Below are positions 48,401 to 60,298 of a DNA stretch of 64,000 nt, piece after piece. The stretch is from assembly GCA_019914995.1 (NCBI GenBank), contig CM034143.1:2501-66500 (forward strand), read 5' to 3'. Position 1 is the stretch's first letter. Each line of letters starts with the position of its first letter. The notes beneath the pieces were generated by a model that did not search any database, was not told where the DNA came from, and saw only the letters and a program-made list of their open reading frames with translations. Source of the stretch: Acanthochlamys bracteata (lineage: Eukaryota; Streptophyta; Magnoliopsida; Pandanales; Velloziaceae). The position numbers and the translations under genes are program-made.

Positions 48401-49728
48401 ACACATAATGAATACCTTTACTGTTTTGTCAATGAATATTTTTTACCTTAAGCTACTCTTCCTGTTCCCAAACTTTGCACTTATAAATTCACCTGCTTGT
48501 CTCTGAGTTGTTCATTTTGACTCGTTTAGATGATTCTGTAGCAAAACGGTTGCTCTTGACTCGAGATAATCCTCCAACAAATGAAGCTCTTAAAGGTAGT
48601 GGTTCATCACAGGCTATTGTAAAGGTATAACTGCCTTCCTGCAATTTGTAAGCGAATACAATTTTACTTCAATTTTCTAAAAGACCATCTTTTTCTATAA
48701 AATTGATTTAAATTGTAAGTTTTGAGGCCTTCTGCCTGTTTTGTGTTGCAGGAAACTCAAATAGAAGATTCTCCAATTTTGGAGTTGCAAAAGAGACTTG
48801 GGGTCACAGTTTCTTCTGTATACCATTTAGACATTGTTGACAAAGCTAATGACAAAGAGCTGCTTAGCTTATCTTCAAGGTGTTCTGGTGATACATATTC
48901 TGCAGGTGACCAGTTAGCAAGCATTCAGGTATATACCTTGTGCTGGGGGATGTCTCTGTTATTTGCTTGTTTCTCTTAATAAGTAGGAATTCCTTCCCAT
49001 TTGCATTGGACGCAGTCTCTTCGAGAACGCTGGAAGACAGCATCAGCCAGCAGTATACAGCTGAGAGAGCTCGGTCCATTGCTCCGTGACTATCAGCGTC
49101 TTGTAGTTAGTCATCAACTGTAAGATTGTTATTTCCTGATTTTGACTTGTTCATTTTGTTTTTGATATTTTTGCTGTATGGCTAAATTTAGCCTAAGCAC
49201 AGTCTACTATTGAAGAAGGATCAATCTTGAAAAAAGAAATTTGAGTGTAAAATTTGAGCGTCTAATACATTAAACTTAGAACCAACGGTAGCTATGCATT
49301 TTATGAATGAATTAGTTAAATGAACATGAACTATATCTAGAGAACTGCTAGCTTCCTTTCATACTTTTTAATTAGACAAACAAGGTTTGCCTGTTTAATT
49401 TAGACATGCGATGTATATAGCCCTACCTTTAGCATCATTAGTTGCAGCAAAATACCGTTTTATCTTCTGACTTGTTAGATTTGCAACTGCAGCAAAGCAT
49501 ATGATACTTATAACTCACCATTCACATCTACACCCCGCCAAGAAATCCACCATTTTTTCCATATAAGAAATGCCTCTGAGGTACTTTAGCTACCTCTCTC
49601 TTACCACAATTATTAATTGCTTCATTTCTTTTCATCAGTTGATGTCTCATTACAAATGTTTTTCCCAGCTGCGCATGAAGGACATCCCGAAACTGCTCGG
49701 TGAGTACAGACAATTGCTCGCAAATTGA
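45445..49728 (+). CDS. Kelch-repeat / galactose-oxidase-like beta-propeller protein
   Basis: Sixteen exons give about 500 aa: 45445-45509, 45614-45711, 45844-45982, 46131-46159, 46230-about 46327, about 46411-46465, 46585-46692, 46988-47044, 47397-47488, 47621-47705, 47979-48131, 48530-48624, 48752-48928, 49016-49119, 49493-49580 and 49669-49728. Kelch signatures recur: [98 protein letters not shown] and [20 protein letters not shown]. They form a roughly six-bladed propeller. A helical C-terminus ends [18 protein letters not shown]. It closely resembles the Arabidopsis At2g36360 type, which is of unknown function. Intron 1 has a GC donor. The exon 5/6 junction is not in-frame with any canonical site. 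Confidence 0.9.
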
Positions 49729-50199
49729 AGTACATAGTAGGGAATTTGCCTGTGAATAACTAATATTTCACCAGGCCCAGATGCTCTCTGCAGCTGCTTG
49801 TACACATGAGTTGTTTATAGGTTTGTAATAGATGCGCAGGGGATATCAGTACTGCGTTGTATGTAAAGCATTCTTCTTTCACCATGCATGATCTTATGTT
49901 CATTTTTTGTGGAAAATTTTCTGTTCGTGATGATGAATTATTGATTATCTAACTCATGTTCATATATATTCTCGGCTACAGGACTCTTAGCTCTTGGTCT
50001 CGATATGTGCGCAATTAATAATTAGAATAAAGAGATATGGGCCTATGGGCTTTCTGGTGTTATTGGGTCTCTTCTTAATTTGTCTCGGGTGCCTTTTGGC
50101 TTTTCTTATGATATTTGTGGACTTGGCAAGAAATAATCGAATTTTGAATCTTTGTTGTTTCGTGAAACAAAATTTCAAAATAGCTTTCGAGAGATCGAA

Positions 50200-53100
50200 A
50201 GAAACGATGCATTTTCGTTCCCGCTTAGCAGCAACGATCTCTCGATTTCACCGGAGATCAACAAACACAACAATGACGTATTCTGAAATTTCTTCTAGTT
50301 GTTCTCGTCGAAAGAGCAAGGTCAGAATCTAACAATCTCGGTTCCCACCTCTCCCAGTCTTTCGATTTTGGTGTTTTTCGAGCCCCTTTTAGGGTTTTAA
50401 GTTTCTTGAATCGCTAAGGAGAATCAATTCCATCTATGAAACGTTTCCGTTAAGTAGATTCAGTGGTTTATCTAATCTAATCCTAATCAATCGATAAAGC
50501 AAAAGTTGATTTGATTTTATGGCGCGAGAAAGAAGAGGAAGAGATTCATGTCCACAGCATGAATTTCATTCCTCTGACCGCAGAAGTGTATCTCTACCCT
50601 CCTCCGGCCACGACCACCACCGGAGACACTACCAGAATTACGATTATTCTCCGCCACCTTCGCCAACTCGTGGGCAGGACCAGAGTACCCACGAAAGGTA
50701 CAACCCTCTTGCCCCTGCAAGAGAAGAAGGATTGCTACATAGGAAACCTTCTGGATCTTACAATCACAGTGGTCGCTTGCCATATATTGCTACTGGGATG
50801 TTGCCCCCTTCTTCACTGGGCAGAAGAAGCACTTGTACTACAGCTCTAGATGGGACTGTTATGCGGACTGCAAGTGGACGTGCAACTAATCTCAAGAATG
50901 GTTGGACTAACGTGCTTTGCACTCAGCAGTAGGGCTGTTGTGGCAGCTTGGTGAGGATTTTATGAAGCATGTTCTTCTTCTGTATCAAGGAAGACGATTT
51001 CTGTTCCTTCCAGATGGAGGCCATGAGGGATTCGGAGGCATTAGTGTACTTGCTGATGACCGCTTGGATTCAAATGTTTACAGCCATTAGCCATGTGCAT
51101 CTACCTGAAATGACTAGATGTCCTGAGAAGTTGGTTGATGAACCCTTGGATTGGAATGCATACACCCGTCTGCATCTCTCTGAAATGACTAGACGTGCAA
51201 AGAAGTTTGTTAAGAACCCCTTGGATCAGAATGTGTACACCCTTGTGCATCCCTATGAAGTGACTGGAATCTTGAGAAGTTTGTCGAGGACCCCTTCTTT
51301 TGGAATGTCAACACCAGTGCACGTGCTGCTGAAATGACAGAATGCCATGTGAAATTGTTGATGTTCCCTTGGATAGGAATGCATATGCCGGTGTGCATCC
51401 CTCTGAAATGACTGGATGTCATGAGAAGTTTGCTGCTTACCTCTTGGATCAGAATGCTTACACGCATGCATGTTGCTCAGAAGTGATTGGACGAAGTGAC
51501 AATTTTGCGGAGGATTCCTTGGTGATGCTAACACCCATGTGCATCGTTCTGAAATGATTGGGCGACCTGAGAAGTTTGTTAATGACCGCTTGGATCAGAA
51601 CCAAGGATCCCTTGGTTCGGAATGCTAACACCCATGTGCATCGTTCTGAAATGTTTAGACAATGCGAGAAGCTTTTTTCAATGATCCTTGAATAGGGATT
51701 CTTACACCCATGTGCATCGCTCTGCAATGATTGGACGGTTAACTCTAACCATGCCACCTAGAGAAGGGCCACTGGACTACCTTGTCCATAGGTCTAGGGA
51801 CATAGATGCATCATTTGTAGGACCAGGTTATTTGAGTAGGAGGAGGGCAGCAGTTGTTCCACTTAATGCTGTCTCTGGTGAGGCGACGCACTCTGATTGA
51901 TGGGTTTTGCTCGAGATGAAGTGAGTATTTCGAGTGCATATCTGAGAAAATCAACTGAAGGTAGCAGCTTTTGTACCATGCTGTAACTGATATCTGTAGT
52001 GACTCTGTTGGTAGATATTGAAGTACTCGTTCAAGAAGCGAGGTGAGGTTGTCAAGGGACTATGCCTGCAGATCCTTGGAGGACACCTATGAGTTCAAGA
52101 GATATCCTACACATTTGAGTGACAGAGAAAGGCAAACAAGCCCTTCTTTTGTATCCCGAGATATAGATGCATCTGCACACCAGCCTATGATCTCCCAAGG
52201 GGAGGTATACATGGAAGATAGATATATCCACGAACAATTTCCTGAGCGGCTGCTGATGCAGAAAAGATTTCCTCTCGATGGGGATATTGATGGGTATGAT
52301 CCCGAGCTTGAAGTTGCTTTGGGGTGCATTAGACATTCTCGTCAACATACTGATTTAGATGGGGTATGGTCTGATGATGACAGAGATAGTCTATCACATT
52401 CAAGAAATGCTGTCCTTGGATGTAGAAAGGACAAGGGTCCCTTTGCCAGATTATCTGGAGGAGAGGATGCTCAGCAGCCCCATGGTACTCTGCCACCTTT
52501 TCGTGGTGTTCATCGTTCAAGCTTAAAGATAAGGCATGCTCCTCAAGAGTTCCCTGGCTCATATCCTTCTAACAACAAGAAAGAAGTTTTTAGACGATAG
52601 AAGTTTCAGAAGAAGGATGTGGTAGATCGAAAAAGTAGGAAATACATGCATGGAAGTCCTGATGATGACATGCGTACGATTAAGAAATATCCATTCGGAG
52701 GATTTCAGGAAGTTAGTAGACAAGCTTTTGTTTGTTTTCTGAAGTTGCTATCTGGCCTGCTATGTCTACAGCAGGTCTGTTTCTTTTGTCCACAGGAGTT
52801 CTCTGAAAATTGAGGCATTATATTCTCCATATCAGCGGTGTTGCGTTTCAAAAATATTTGCTTCTCATATGCCACTTAGGAAGCATTTGTATGATGCTTC
52901 AATAGTGCTTAATAAGTAAACGGTAAGCTTTTTCTCCTATATTGTGGTTGCATGATCCAAAGATTACTAGCATATGATGTTTTTCTTGGGTTTACCCTTT
53001 TCTGGTGTGGTGGGATTGAGTAATGGAGGCTTTCAGAAGTAGAGTTCACGGCAAGTGTGCCCCTCAAATTGTTTTGATTGATGCACTTTTCTCATGATAG

Positions 53101-54265
53101 CGCATCTCCAGCCATGGACCGTGGTTGGATGTTGACATCAGAGCAATAGCTCCTTATGAATCCTAATGTAGGTAAGCTTTCGGTAAGGCAAGTGTGATGC
53201 TGTTAAAGATTGATGAAAGCATATGATTAGATGTCTCCCCTGGCACCACATGCCCTGAGTAGGCCACACATTTCCAGCAGCTGAAGTTTGCATGGAAGAT
53301 TATTTTGAGGAAAAATGGTACTGGTATAATGGTATTCTTAGCCTCTAAGGCAGCTGTTTCTGCTGAGGTGTAGTTGTGGGCCATTGCTTCCAACTTTTTA
53401 TCTTCATTCCATTGACAATTATCATGAACAAGTGCCAAGCAAAATGCAGCATAGGACACCTTGCTGATTTATACTTGAGACCATCGAAAGTCAATTACTT
53501 GCTCTTTGTTTTTCTGTAGTTGTGACAATTAGGCCAGCGAGGCAGAAGAATTGTCTGCCAGAGGGGCAGTTAAGGAAGCTGTAAGATGAGTGCAAGAAGT
53601 ACAATAAGTGGCATAATTGGAGAACTGATATGCCCTTCATGGCTGTTTCCCTTGCTTATGGAAGTGTTGATTGGTTCTACAAACATGTGTTGTTATGTTA
53701 TCTCTCTCACAATGCAAGTTTATTTTCCAGTTGTGGGTAGAGGTGGTATTTGCGGATGTTGAGTGCTAATTTTAGAGGATTTCACAAATTGTGAGTTAAA
53801 AACACTTTGTGATTACAGTAATGTCAAATTTAGGAGCAGATATTCTGGACTTTTGGGAATTTGCTTTGCTTTTTCTTTTTTAATGAATTAGACAATTATG
53901 TGGAGGTTATTGCGTACTCCATGCAGTTCTGATTGCTGGGGTTGCTGTCTATTGATTTAGGGTTTAGGGAGATTCAGTTACCTGTAAATGCTACATAATG
54001 GACATTGTTCTGTAGTTGTAAATGAAAGCCTACGTTTTGATTGCAAGTTGTTTATGTTTGCTTCTTTTTTGCAATCACTATAAGATATATTGTTGTTGAC
54101 TCAGAGCTGGAGTTTTTTGGTTGAGTAAAACAATTTCTGTATGGATTGCAGATGGCTGGGGTTGGAGTGAAGGAAAGAGCTTTTACACAAATTGATGATG
54201 ATGATGTTTCTTTCATTGATTGAGAGCTGATGAGATGATATAACAAGCGTCTGGTAAGGCAAAGG
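50200..54265 (+). pseudogene. Degraded gene encoding a charged repeat-containing protein
   Basis: Protein-like sequence runs over 4 kb on the + strand but is interrupted. An open frame from 50519 (MARERRGRDSCPQHEFHSSD ...) closes at 50932. The same frame reopens at about 50969, then shifts frame within the repeat array (51337-51688), resumes at 52043-52600 (SLEDTYEFKRYP, FVSRDIDASAHQP, DGVWSDDDRDSLSHSR) and continues after one stop to about 52730. Coding-like remnants follow at 53522-53640 (RPARQKNCLPEGQLRKL, stop, DECKKYNKWHNWRTDMPF), and a last-exon-like piece after TTGCAG at 54152 reads MAGVGVKERAFTQIDDDD to a stop. Charge and Ser/Arg content suggest a nuclear or RNA-related protein, but I do not recognise the family. 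It could be a live gene with unusual splicing. Confidence 0.55.
51060..51745 (+). repeat. Tandem array of about nine 75-bp coding-derived units
   Basis: Units of about 70-78 bp repeat with the consensus landmarks CCTTGGATCAGAATGC, then ACACCCATGTGCATC, then CTGAAATGACTGGA, then GAGAAGTTTG. Translated, each is about 25 residues: LD-N-Y-HVH-SEMTG--EKF---P. The frame is lost inside the array by indels and stops, and one unit (around 51590-51610) is truncated. It lies inside the degraded gene at 50.2-54.3 kb. Confidence 0.8.
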
Positions 54266-55220
54266 TAAGGTGAGGTAATAAAGCTAACATTATCGTCCTC
54301 ATTGTTAACTAATAAATGGAACTGGTGATGTTAAAAAATCTTTTACCGCCTGATCTGGCATGGTGTGCTTGGTTTGGTATAAAAAGTGTGAGATATAAGT
54401 AGTGAAACGGTGATTACGCTGGAAGTGGAGTGGCCATTTTTTTTGTTCGGCTGTGAAATGCATGCAAACCGTAATGCAATTATGCAGAAGGATTTTTTGG
54501 AGCAAAAGCAAACCGAAAGGAAAAAGTCACGTGGAAGCACGTGCTGAGTTGAGGGAAAAAAAGGAGTCGGCGAGGAAAGTCAGGTGTGTGCGTGGCTTTC
54601 TTTTTTCTTTTTTTGTGCATGTTTGTGATGTCTCCATTACTTTTAGGATGTAGAAATGTATAACATCAATTTTGTGAACTAGTTTGAGTTAGGGCATATT
54701 TATAAACTCATCTTTTTACCAAAAAAATTTATTTTTAAACTTTAATTCGATTTTTTCTAAAATATTTTGTTTCAAAAATTTACGTTTTAAAACCAAAATG
54801 TTATTAAACTCACTTTCTTTAGTAAAAATACACTTTAATTTTTTTATCAAATTTATTTTCAAATTTTAAATTCATATTTTACAAGTTTATTTAAAAAAAT
54901 GTTTAAACATAGGTTATATATGACTGCAGCATTACTAATCGACAATTTTAAAGAAGACTGGAGTATATATGGATATATTGTTTTTTTTACCCGTACGTAA
55001 ACATGATGTGGGTACTACTTTTAAAAGCTTAATAAAGGAAGATAGTGGAGAGAAGGTTTGTGGTTTGAGGAAAAGCAAAAATAGAGAAGTACAGCGACCG
55101 AACATTTTCTAGTGGAGACGAGTAAATATGCTTTTATGTTTGTTATGCATATTAAAGTTTCATCGTGCTTATTATTATTTGTTATATTTTTATTTTAACT
55201 TTTAGTTTTTAATAATTTTA

Positions 55221-55268
55221 TAATTTTTCATTTTAGAAATATTATAATTTTTCATTTTAGAAATATTA
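55221..55268. repeat. Perfect 24-bp tandem duplication
   Basis: Two adjacent identical copies, 55221-55244 and 55245-55268, each start TAATTTTTCATTTTAGAAAT. The sequence is non-coding. Confidence 0.9.
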
Positions 55269-56112
55269 AATATATTATATGTTTTAAATTGCATATATAA
55301 TTTTATTTTTACAAAAACAATTATTTTTAAATAATATTTTAATTTTTTTAAATATTTCTAAATGTCCCTTAAATATGCATAAATAGTAGGAAGCGAGTGA
55401 GAGAACCTTCACTTCCCATTCCTTCTCTTATCTTATGAACATGATCAATCAAATGATACGACAGGCAGCACTGTATCAAGTAAATCTTGATTTGTTTTTA
55501 AGGTCTGTTTACATATCTATTAAACTTATTTTTTTATTACAATTTTACTTTTAATTTATTTTAAATTTATTTTCATTTTCTTAATTGAAATTAAACATAA
55601 AAATTAAATTATCTCTGATTTTTTCAGAAGAAACACACGTCTTTTAAGAAAGAAGTAAAACATAATATTATTTATGTTTAAATTAAAGGAAAAAGAAAAG
55701 GTAATAAGAATGAACGAGTACATTTGATCTCAATGTAATGTTTATTCCTAAGCCCTCTCTCTGTTAACGTACATTTTCTTTTATATCTAATCTTAGCTAG
55801 AGCTCCGGCCCTGTCTTCTTCTTACTTCTTTCACATGCATGTGTTTGCTGCTTTGCTTCTTGGCTCTTTCCCTATTATATTATCTTTTATCCACACAAGA
55901 AAGATTCCTCATGCAATTTTTATTCAAGTATAATATAATTGATTTAAGCTGAAAGCAAGAAAGAAGAATTAACGTTCCTTCCGACTTCCTTCGTGTTTGT
56001 GTTCCTTCATTGGAAATCTTCTTCTTAGCTATAGCTTTATCTTTCTTTGTTTAACCTTGTTTGCCGCTCTCTCTCTCTTTCTCTATTCCTTGAGAGATAA
56101 CTAACTATTACA

Positions 56113-56198
56113 ACCCTTTGGGTCCAAAGATTTTTTTTTTTTTTGAGAGAGAGAAGAGAGAAGAAGGTACTACATGCAGGAACCCTTTGGGTCCAAAG
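56113..56198. repeat. 17-bp direct repeat containing a near-palindrome
   Basis: ACCCTTTGGGTCCAAAG occurs at 56113-56129 and again at 56182-56198. Between the copies are a poly-T run of about 15 bases and a GA-rich block. The inner CTTTGG-GT-CCAAAG is self-complementary. Confidence 0.9.
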
Positions 56199-57200
56199 GC
56201 GTGGGTTGTAGGGTGCACACCACATGCATAGTATGTACATTTTCTTCGCTTCATTACTTTTATAATATATAGTTTGTAACTGGTCTTGGATCATAGAGAA
56301 AGAAATCACATGCATATTCTATATGTGTATATATTTTTACTATTTATGTTTGCTCTTCTCTCCCGGTTAATTAATTAAGAGCGTTTTTCAAATATTTGTA
56401 ACTGAATTTTGTGAAAGTGAAAAGTAAGAAATAGAATTTTTTTAAAAATAAAGTGGAAGTAGAGTTCAGTATTTATGTTTCAGTAGGTTCTAAAAATGTA
56501 TTAAAAATTGAAAGATATAATTGTATTGAAAAATGTATAAATAAAAAAGTTAGAATTAAAATTTTGTATGTAGAAGTAGAGTTCTGAATTCTTTATATAA
56601 TTAAAATATAGAAACTATTTGAAATTCAAAATCTAATAAAAAAAAATGAAGTTACGAATATTTAAAACACTCTAGGAGTGGTCCTTTCCAAATTTCAATC
56701 CATTCAGTTCTTATTGTTAATGGGTTGTTAAAGCTTTTACTCACATGCCTTAGCTCTCTTCTCTATGTAGAACAAGAATATGATCATTTATATAATAGCC
56801 GGAGTGGTTGGTTCTAACATTATTCTTATACTACTGTCCATGTTATATCAATTAACATGATATATCATCTTTAGGAAGTCGGTCAGTCGCTGAGTCAGAC
56901 CAAGCTTCCTGTTTCTCTTCTTTCAAGAGTGATACTGATGTATGGATGATTTCATTTATCTCAAGTTAAAAATATGGTCAGTGGAACTCAAGGAAACTCA
57001 TGTCAATCTTCTTCTCGACTGCATAACTAAACATAACTGCTTATCTAGTCCGTGTTGTCTCAAGTAACAGCTTACTGCTCATGAAAAATTCTTTCTAATA
57101 ACCTAAGCTAACATTGTGGACATTATAAACTGTCCTCCAGAGAACTCACAAAGATCCCCTCATTCTGTATTTGGTCTAATAACACAGCTCTGCCTCTTGC

Positions 57201-57846
57201 TTTGATTGATTTCCAATTCTCTCTCTCTCTCTCAACTTTTTTCAGAAAAGTATTAGCCTTAGCAGGATCTCTGCCTTTCTACAGTCGTGTTGTTTTGTGG
57301 TTAAAGTAAATCTATGAATGAGCAGATGAGTTTACTTTCTTCTTAAGACCAAATAAAGTTGCACCAGGTGTCATAGGGGAGTTCCTTTCCGATAATAAAT
57401 GCTTTTGTATCTCTGCTCGTCTGTGTTTCTGTCTCCATCTCCAGAAGCCCAAGTCTCGAAACAACTTCTTGAAATAGAGTTTGGATGTTAGGTAGCTTTC
57501 TTTGATGATTTTCAAGGAAACAGATCCATCACAGGCTCCCTTCTCAAGGGACAGTTCGTCTTCTCTCACCATTATCCTCTGTTCTACTTCCTTAGCTTAC
57601 GTTACCTCACGTCACACTGCAAACAAAACCCTTCCTATCCACATCCAGAATAGCAGGAAAAAACTAGACAGTTGGTTTCATTAAGAAAGAAAAAAAAAAA
57701 AAACATCATCAGCTGTAGCAGTCTGATCTCTGATGGGCTTATAGAAAATAAAACTCTGCTGGAAAATTATTGTGAAGGAGCAAAAGTCGCATCTTTTCTT
57801 TCTTTCCACCTCTCTCTTTCTTTCTTCTTTCTTTCTTTCTTTCTTC
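57201..57846 (+). promoter_or_regulatory. GRF upstream region and 5' leader
   Basis: CT-rich tracts (57218-57236 and 57790-57845) immediately precede the GRF start. They fit a pyrimidine-rich plant 5' UTR. No distinct TATA box could be fixed. Confidence 0.4.
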
Positions 57847-59931
57847 ATGGACTTCGAGCAATGGAGGAGCCACGCCAAGGTACCAAAACTGCAGCTTGTG
57901 GATCAGCAGTCACCTGATGTCTCTGGCCTGGCATTGTTCACAACTCACCCCAACAACAGCAGCAGCACCATCAACAAGACCGCTTCCACTGGCGGCCCTT
58001 CTCTGTTACCCTTCCCAGATCTAAGTTCAACACCTCCTACTGGTGTTCCAAGTAATTAAAAGTTCCTTATTTTCTTTTGGGTATGAAATGTAACAATCGA
58101 AACTTTTTTTCTTTAATTACTGAAAGAGTATTCTCTCAAAAAATCGTTGCAAGTTTAAAATTTGCAACTTTCTTGAAATAAATTAACAAAAATCTTTCAT
58201 TTTCAGATGCAGACATCATATAAATGGATGCCATGTATGTCTTATAGGCGGCAGATGTTGTGTTAGAGTTCTTCTTCTTCCAAAGATTGATGTTTTTGTT
58301 TTGTGGGACTGCAGGGATGGCTGGTTATTTCAGCTTGGCACAATGGCAGGAGATGGAGCTGCAAGCTCTTATCTACAAGTACATGGTTGCAGGCATCCCT
58401 GTTCCCATGGAGCTCACCATGCCAATCAGGAAGAGTCTCCTCAGCGGCCTTCCCTACTACCACCACCATCCTCAGCAGTTTGACCTTGCTAGTGAGTGCT
58501 CACTCGATCTCATCTTATCTTATCTTATCCCGTACTTCTTTGCTCTGTGATCTTCTTTCTCAATGCTTTTGTGCAAGCACAATGCCTTCCCAGGAGTTTC
58601 CCAAAGTTGATAGCAGCTAAATAAAATCTGATCTGTAAATGATTCACAGATTTTTGCTGTTTTGTTTTGGTTGCTTGTTCTGCCCTTGCTGTTGTCTTTA
58701 GTGACTTCTGATGCCTTTTCTAGTTGCTCAGTTTCCTATGTTTAGTTCATACTGCATTTATTGAAGACTTGTGATTCCAATTCAATGAGCTAGCTGTTCG
58801 GCGGTTCGGCCTACTATTTCTTTTCTATTTCAACAGTTGCTTATATTTGTGTTCCTCCCCTGCTTGCTTATCTCTCCAATTTCTTGATGATCAACAACAC
58901 TCTTTTGTTAGAGGATCTTTCTCGAGGGCGGAAGAGGTTCCTGGCATGCCTGATCTATCACATTATGCATTTCTTCTATGCTATTGGAGTGACTAGAAGT
59001 TGAAGAACACATCAGATGTCTTATAAACTCACTGCTTGCTTTGATTGCAGTGTTGCGGAATGGTTACTGGGCAAGATGTGCCGTTGACCCAGAGCCAGGG
59101 AGGTGCAGAAGAACTGATGGAAAGAAATGGAGGTGCTCAAGGGAGGTGGTGCCCGGCCAGAAGTATTGCGAGCGCCACGTTCACCGTGGCCGCAACCGTT
59201 CAAGAAAGCGTGTGGAATTCGTCCCGGAAACAACCTTTAATATCATCTCACCACCAACTAGCGTGGTTGTGAGGAACACGGAAACATCAGATTCTGCCTC
59301 GTCACCTAGACTCGGCATCGCACTGAATCATAGGTAAACTCTTTTTGCTTCCAACAACAAGCAATAGTTAAATGAATGTCTTTGCCCAGTTGCCTTGATG
59401 CTGGAAGGCTAGTAGACAGATTTTTGTTAAGTTGCAGTGGTCTTCTGTCATAGGCCCCTTGATGGAAAACGTTTCAACGGAGGCAACCCACAAGGTTACA
59501 CCTTTAACTTCACCGCCCAAGAGGTACAGGAGGATGGTGGGTCTGATAATCCGCAAGTACTAAGGAGATTCTTCGATGATTGGCCAAAAACACAGCAAGA
59601 GTCGGACAACACTTCCAGCAATGCATCTTCTTCAACAACAAACCTCTCTATGCCAGTTCCTGGCAACTCACCATCCGATTTCTCGCTCAAGCTGTCAACA
59701 GGAATCAGTAACAGTGATGATACAAAGCCTGACATGAGAAACTACTGCAGGGATGATGAAGGGCTTCAGCAATTGAATCTGATTCCAAACAGTTGGTCAG
59801 CTTGGGGACAGAATGCGATGGGTGGTCCACTAGCTGAGGCACTCCGTTCATCAGCCTCAACTCCTTCATCTTCAAGAGTTCTGCAAAAACAGAATGGTTC
59901 CGTGTCAGAAGCCAGCAGTATCAGTGTCTGA
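57847..59931 (+). CDS. GRF: Growth-regulating factor (GRF) transcription factor, miR396 target
   Basis: Four in-phase exons, 57847-58051, 58315-58491, 59051-59333 and 59454-59931, give 380 aa. The QLQ domain (about 73-108) reads [20 protein letters not shown] then AGIPVP; it binds GIF co-activators in this family. The WRC domain (about 138-182) reads [20 protein letters not shown] then [19 protein letters not shown], with the C-C-C-H zinc motif and a basic nuclear signal. The C-terminus has the GGPLAEAL motif of some GRFs. GRFs promote cell proliferation in leaves and other growing organs. The WRC exon carries a miR396-type target site, so post-transcriptional control is expected. The first exon is short and Ser/Thr/Pro-rich. 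In the QLQ core the usual Leu is Met (QWQEMELQ). Confidence 0.96.
59196..59217 (+). promoter_or_regulatory. miR396 target site in GRF mRNA
   Basis: The 22 bases start CCGTTCAAGAAAGC and end TGTGGAA, in the codons for the RNRSRKRVE segment of the WRC domain. Known GRFs have their miR396 site here, with a one-base bulge against the miRNA. One central base (G in GCGTG) differs from the commoner form. Confidence 0.9.
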
Positions 59932-60298
59932 ATGTAGGAATTGCTTCAACTATGTTTCCAATTTTCAGGTGTAGGCTTTTGTGTCTTTATTTTCTTTAAG
60001 CGCCAGACCTCTCGTCCAATTGGTTCATGTGTCGTGAATTTTATCTGTAATGTGTTATCCGTCTGCAATTTCAATTTGGTATTTTCATTCATAGACGTGA
60101 ATGTTGTCGTGGTAACCATTTTTGGAGAATAAATGTTTTAAGTCTGACTGTTATTTGATGCAAATAAAATTGGCACGGTACATACAGTTGTGTCGGCCAG
60201 CACTGTTTTATTAAAGCACTGTCTTTAAAGCTTTGAAATTATTTATCACAAACAGAACTCAATGTTGAAGGTATCGGATGACTTCTTTTGAGTTCTAT
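59932..60298. other. Convergent 3' flanks of GRF and ABCG genes
   Basis: Only 367 bp separate the two stop codons. Probable 3' UTRs of both genes meet or overlap here. Nothing else was seen. Confidence 0.6.

Larger units (their letters stand above)
54266..57200. other. AT-rich intergenic spacer
   Basis: No protein-like frame or RNA gene was recognised. It includes poly-T and AT-rich stretches at 54700-54910 and 55190-55380, a perfect 24-bp tandem duplication at 55221-55268 and a 17-bp direct repeat at 56113/56182. These are listed separately. Confidence 0.5.

Noticed and set aside
51060-51745. CRISPR-like array
   Set aside because: The units are contiguous, diverged and codon-periodic without unique spacers, in a plant genome.
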